DNA of 8,618 nt from positions 1-8,618 of the forward strand of contig CAMDER010000073.1 in assembly GCA_945896935.1 (NCBI GenBank), given 5' to 3'. Position numbers and translations under genes: made by a program. Below the pieces are notes generated by a model. The model was given only the letters and a program-made list of their open reading frames with translations, was not told where the DNA came from and did no database searches. This DNA comes from Bifidobacterium breve (GTDB lineage: Bacteria; Actinomycetota; Acidimicrobiia; Acidimicrobiales; Ilumatobacteraceae). This document shows, in pieces, positions 7,340-8,618 of the stretch. Every line of letters begins with the position of its first letter. Position 1 is the stretch's first letter.

Positions 7340-7401
7340 ACACGGCGCACTCAGGCTCTCAGGACTAGTGGTGATGAGAAGCAAGTCGGCAGAATGGCTA
7401 C

Positions 7402-8226
7402 ATGAGTCCCGCCCAGTCACCAACACCGGTCATCGTCATCGAACGGCCAATTCCAGGAGTCGTCGTGATTCGGCTGAATCGTCCTGAACGACTCAATGCC
7501 ATGACGACAGAACTCGTCGAGGGGCTTCATCAGGTGCTTGATCACATTGCGATCGACTCAGAATGCCGCGTAGTGATTTTGACTGGAGCAGGTCGAGGTT
7601 TTTGCGCGGGCCTTGATCTCACGGGATACGGAGATGCCCCGAACACCGAAGATTTCGGGGCAGTGCAGCGGTCATTTGCCGTGCAAAAGCATATTGCGGG
7701 CTTGATGTCGCATATGCGTTCAATTCCGCAGCCGATTATCGCAGCAGTCAATGGTGCGGCAGCTGGCGGAGGCTTGGCATTAGTGCTGGGCAGTGACATC
7801 CGAATCGGAGCCGAATCATCGAAGTTCAACGTGGCGTTCATTCGCGTTGGTTTTTCTGCTTGCGATATCGGAACATCGTGGCTATTGCCACGCATCGTCG
7901 GTGTCGCGCGTGCTCAAGAGCTGATGTTGACCGGACGAGTGATTGATTCTGCTGAGGCCTATCGCATTGGTTTGCTGATTGATCGCGTTGCCGATGGTGA
8001 TCTAGAGAAAGTCGCGATTGCCAAGGCCGAACAGATCATGCTCAATACTCCGTTTGGCGTTGCGCTCACCAAAGAAGCGATGTGGACAGCCCTCGAGATT
8101 CCAGCGATGCAATCGGCGATTGATTTAGAGAATCGTCAACAAATGATGGCAAGTCGTACTGAAGACGCCCGCGAAGCCATGCTGGCCTTTATGGAAAAAC
8201 GACCACCAAATTTTCAGAACAAGTAA
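7402..8226 (+). CDS. Enoyl-CoA hydratase/isomerase (crotonase) family protein
   Basis: This 274-residue protein has the whole crotonase fold: LNRPERLNAM (25-34), the first oxyanion-hole segment GAGRGFCAGLDL (62-73), the second one NGAAAGGGLAL (117-127), then FNVAFIRVGFSACDIGTSW (142-160), LPRIVG (162-167) and LTGRVIDSAEA (176-186). Family members act on acyl-CoA thioesters in fatty acid, amino acid or sterol side-chain catabolism. Aligned by eye with rat mitochondrial enoyl-CoA hydratase, the two catalytic glutamates (Glu144, Glu164) are replaced by Ala126 and Phe146. Asp155 falls where dienoyl-CoA isomerase has its third acidic residue (Asp204). A classical hydratase reaction is therefore unlikely; an isomerase or other thioester reaction is possible. 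The ATG at 7402 gives a normal-length N-terminus, with no strong Shine-Dalgarno sequence in front. The gene is divergent from the glycosyltransferase operon and probably has its own promoter. Confidence 0.9.
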   Translation: MSPAQSPTPVIVIERPIPGVVVIRLNRPERLNAMTTELVEGLHQVLDHIAIDSECRVVILTGAGRGFCAGLDLTGYGDAPNTEDFGAVQRSFAVQKHIAGLMSHMRSIPQPIIAAVNGAAAGGGLALVLGSDIRIGAESSKFNVAFIRVGFSACDIGTSWLLPRIVGVARAQELMLTGRVIDSAEAYRIGLLIDRVADGDLEKVAIAKAEQIMLNTPFGVALTKEAMWTALEIPAMQSAIDLENRQQMMASRTEDAREAMLAFMEKRPPNFQNK

Positions 8227-8246
8227 ATTTGTCGCAGCAAATTTGC
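8223..8246. terminator. Possible bidirectional terminator hairpin between convergent genes
   Basis: An inverted repeat has arms 8223-8232 and 8237-8246 around a 4-base loop (CGCA). The core is AAATTTG pairing with CAAATTT; it is extended by two G-T wobbles and a closing G-C. It overlaps the TAA of the crotonase gene and lies 7 bases past the stop of the ABC gene. The stem is AT-rich, and the only T-run is a short TTTT at 8251-8254 on the plus side, so termination strength is uncertain. Confidence 0.4.
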
Positions 8247-8252
8247 AACGTT

Positions 8253-8618
8253 TTACTTGAAGTGCACTGCAACAGGTGCTTCGCCGCCGAAGAGCGGATG
8301 GTGACAGGCCACAAAGTGGGCAGGCTCAATTTCGCGCAAGGTCGGTTCTTCACTGCGGCAACGATCTGATGCATTGGGGCAACGAGGGTTGAAGCGACAG
8401 CCAGCAGGTGGCGAAACTGGCGATGGTGGTTCGCCGTCGACTACGACCTTTTTGACCGCAACCGTAGGGTCGGGTACTGGAATTGATGACAGCAAGACAT
8501 CGGTATAGGGGTGGGCAGGATTGCGGTACAGATCGTCGCTGCTGGAGACTTCGCAAATCTTTCCGAGGTACATCACGGCAATGCGATCGCTGATGTTCTT
8601 GACGACAGCCAAGTCGTG
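8253..8618 (-). CDS. Oligopeptide/dipeptide ABC transporter ATP-binding protein, C-terminal part
   Basis: Only the last 121 residues are in the window; the start lies beyond the right edge. The first two codons read His-Asp, the switch (H-loop) histidine and its neighbour in the usual SHDL. They are followed by AVVKNISDRIAVMYLGKICE, typical of OppD/OppF/DppD/DppF ATPases. The C-terminus is the oligo_HPY extension: NPAHPYTDVLLSSIPVPDP, then a cysteine cluster GCRFNPRCPNASDRC, then HFVACHHP near the end. The protein would energise import of peptides or similar solutes through a membrane permease pair. The spacing and sequence before the cysteine cluster look more like the second ATPase (OppF/DppF-like) than the first, but this is a weak distinction. 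Walker A, Walker B and the signature motif are outside the window. It converges on the crotonase gene with 26 bases between stops. Confidence 0.9.
   Translation of the reverse strand, partial: HDLAVVKNISDRIAVMYLGKICEVSSSDDLYRNPAHPYTDVLLSSIPVPDPTVAVKKVVVDGEPPSPVSPPAGCRFNPRCPNASDRCRSEEPTLREIEPAHFVACHHPLFGGEAPVAVHFK

Larger units (their letters stand above)
7306..7401. other. Divergent intergenic region between operon and crotonase gene
   Basis: This stretch of about 96 bases must hold the promoters of both divergent units. It contains the hairpin and -10 candidate listed separately, and a direct repeat CTCAGG at 7350-7355 and 7358-7363. A TTGACG at 7331-7336 resembles a -35 box for the plus strand, but no matching -10 box follows at normal spacing. 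No small gene is apparent. Confidence 0.5.

Noticed and set aside
7350..7363. CTCAGG direct repeat as a regulator binding site
   Set aside because: Only two 6-base copies with 8-base periodicity; too short to separate from chance without comparative data.

Overview
This window looks like chromosomal DNA from an actinobacterium (Actinomycetota). By eye it has roughly balanced base composition, dense coding, frequent GTG starts and 4-base stop/start overlaps. It carries protein families typical of that phylum: an AftD/DUF3367-type arabinofuranosyltransferase homologue, a Ppm1-like polyprenol-phosphate-mannose synthase and an actinobacterial-style crotonase. The moderate GC suggests a free-living aquatic lineage (for example Acidimicrobiia-like) rather than Mycobacterium or Streptomyces, but that placement is inference.

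Layout. Positions 1-1662 (+) hold the C-terminal part of an unrecognised multi-pass membrane protein, followed after 6 bases by a polyprenol monophosphomannose synthase. Converging on these is a tightly coupled three-gene operon on the minus strand, from about 7305 down to 1659. In transcription order it encodes a PIG-V-like GT-C mannosyltransferase, a very large AftD-like GT-C membrane glycosyltransferase, and a second family-2 glycosyltransferase of the dolichol-phosphate-sugar synthase type. Both junctions inside the operon are GTGA overlaps. The two convergent units end on one shared CTAG. Divergent from the operon is a crotonase-fold enzyme (7402-8226, +). It converges on the 3' end of an oligopeptide-type ABC transporter ATPase (8253-8618, -), whose start lies outside the window.

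How the genes fit together. The first five genes form a plausible cell-envelope glycan locus. Two soluble GT2 enzymes would charge polyprenyl phosphate with sugars at the inner face of the membrane. Two GT-C integral membrane enzymes would use such lipid-linked sugars on the outer face to build a lipoglycan, wall polysaccharide or glycoprotein. The sugar added by the AftD-like protein and the acceptor cannot be read from the sequence. The crotonase and the ABC transporter fragment look functionally unrelated.

No tRNA, rRNA, CRISPR array, insertion sequence or other mobile element is visible. No gene-free stretch exceeds 100 bases. I found no clearly unprecedented system. The most interesting points are the pairing of donor synthases with GT-C transferases, the crotonase that has lost both hydratase glutamates, and the unidentified membrane protein at the left edge.
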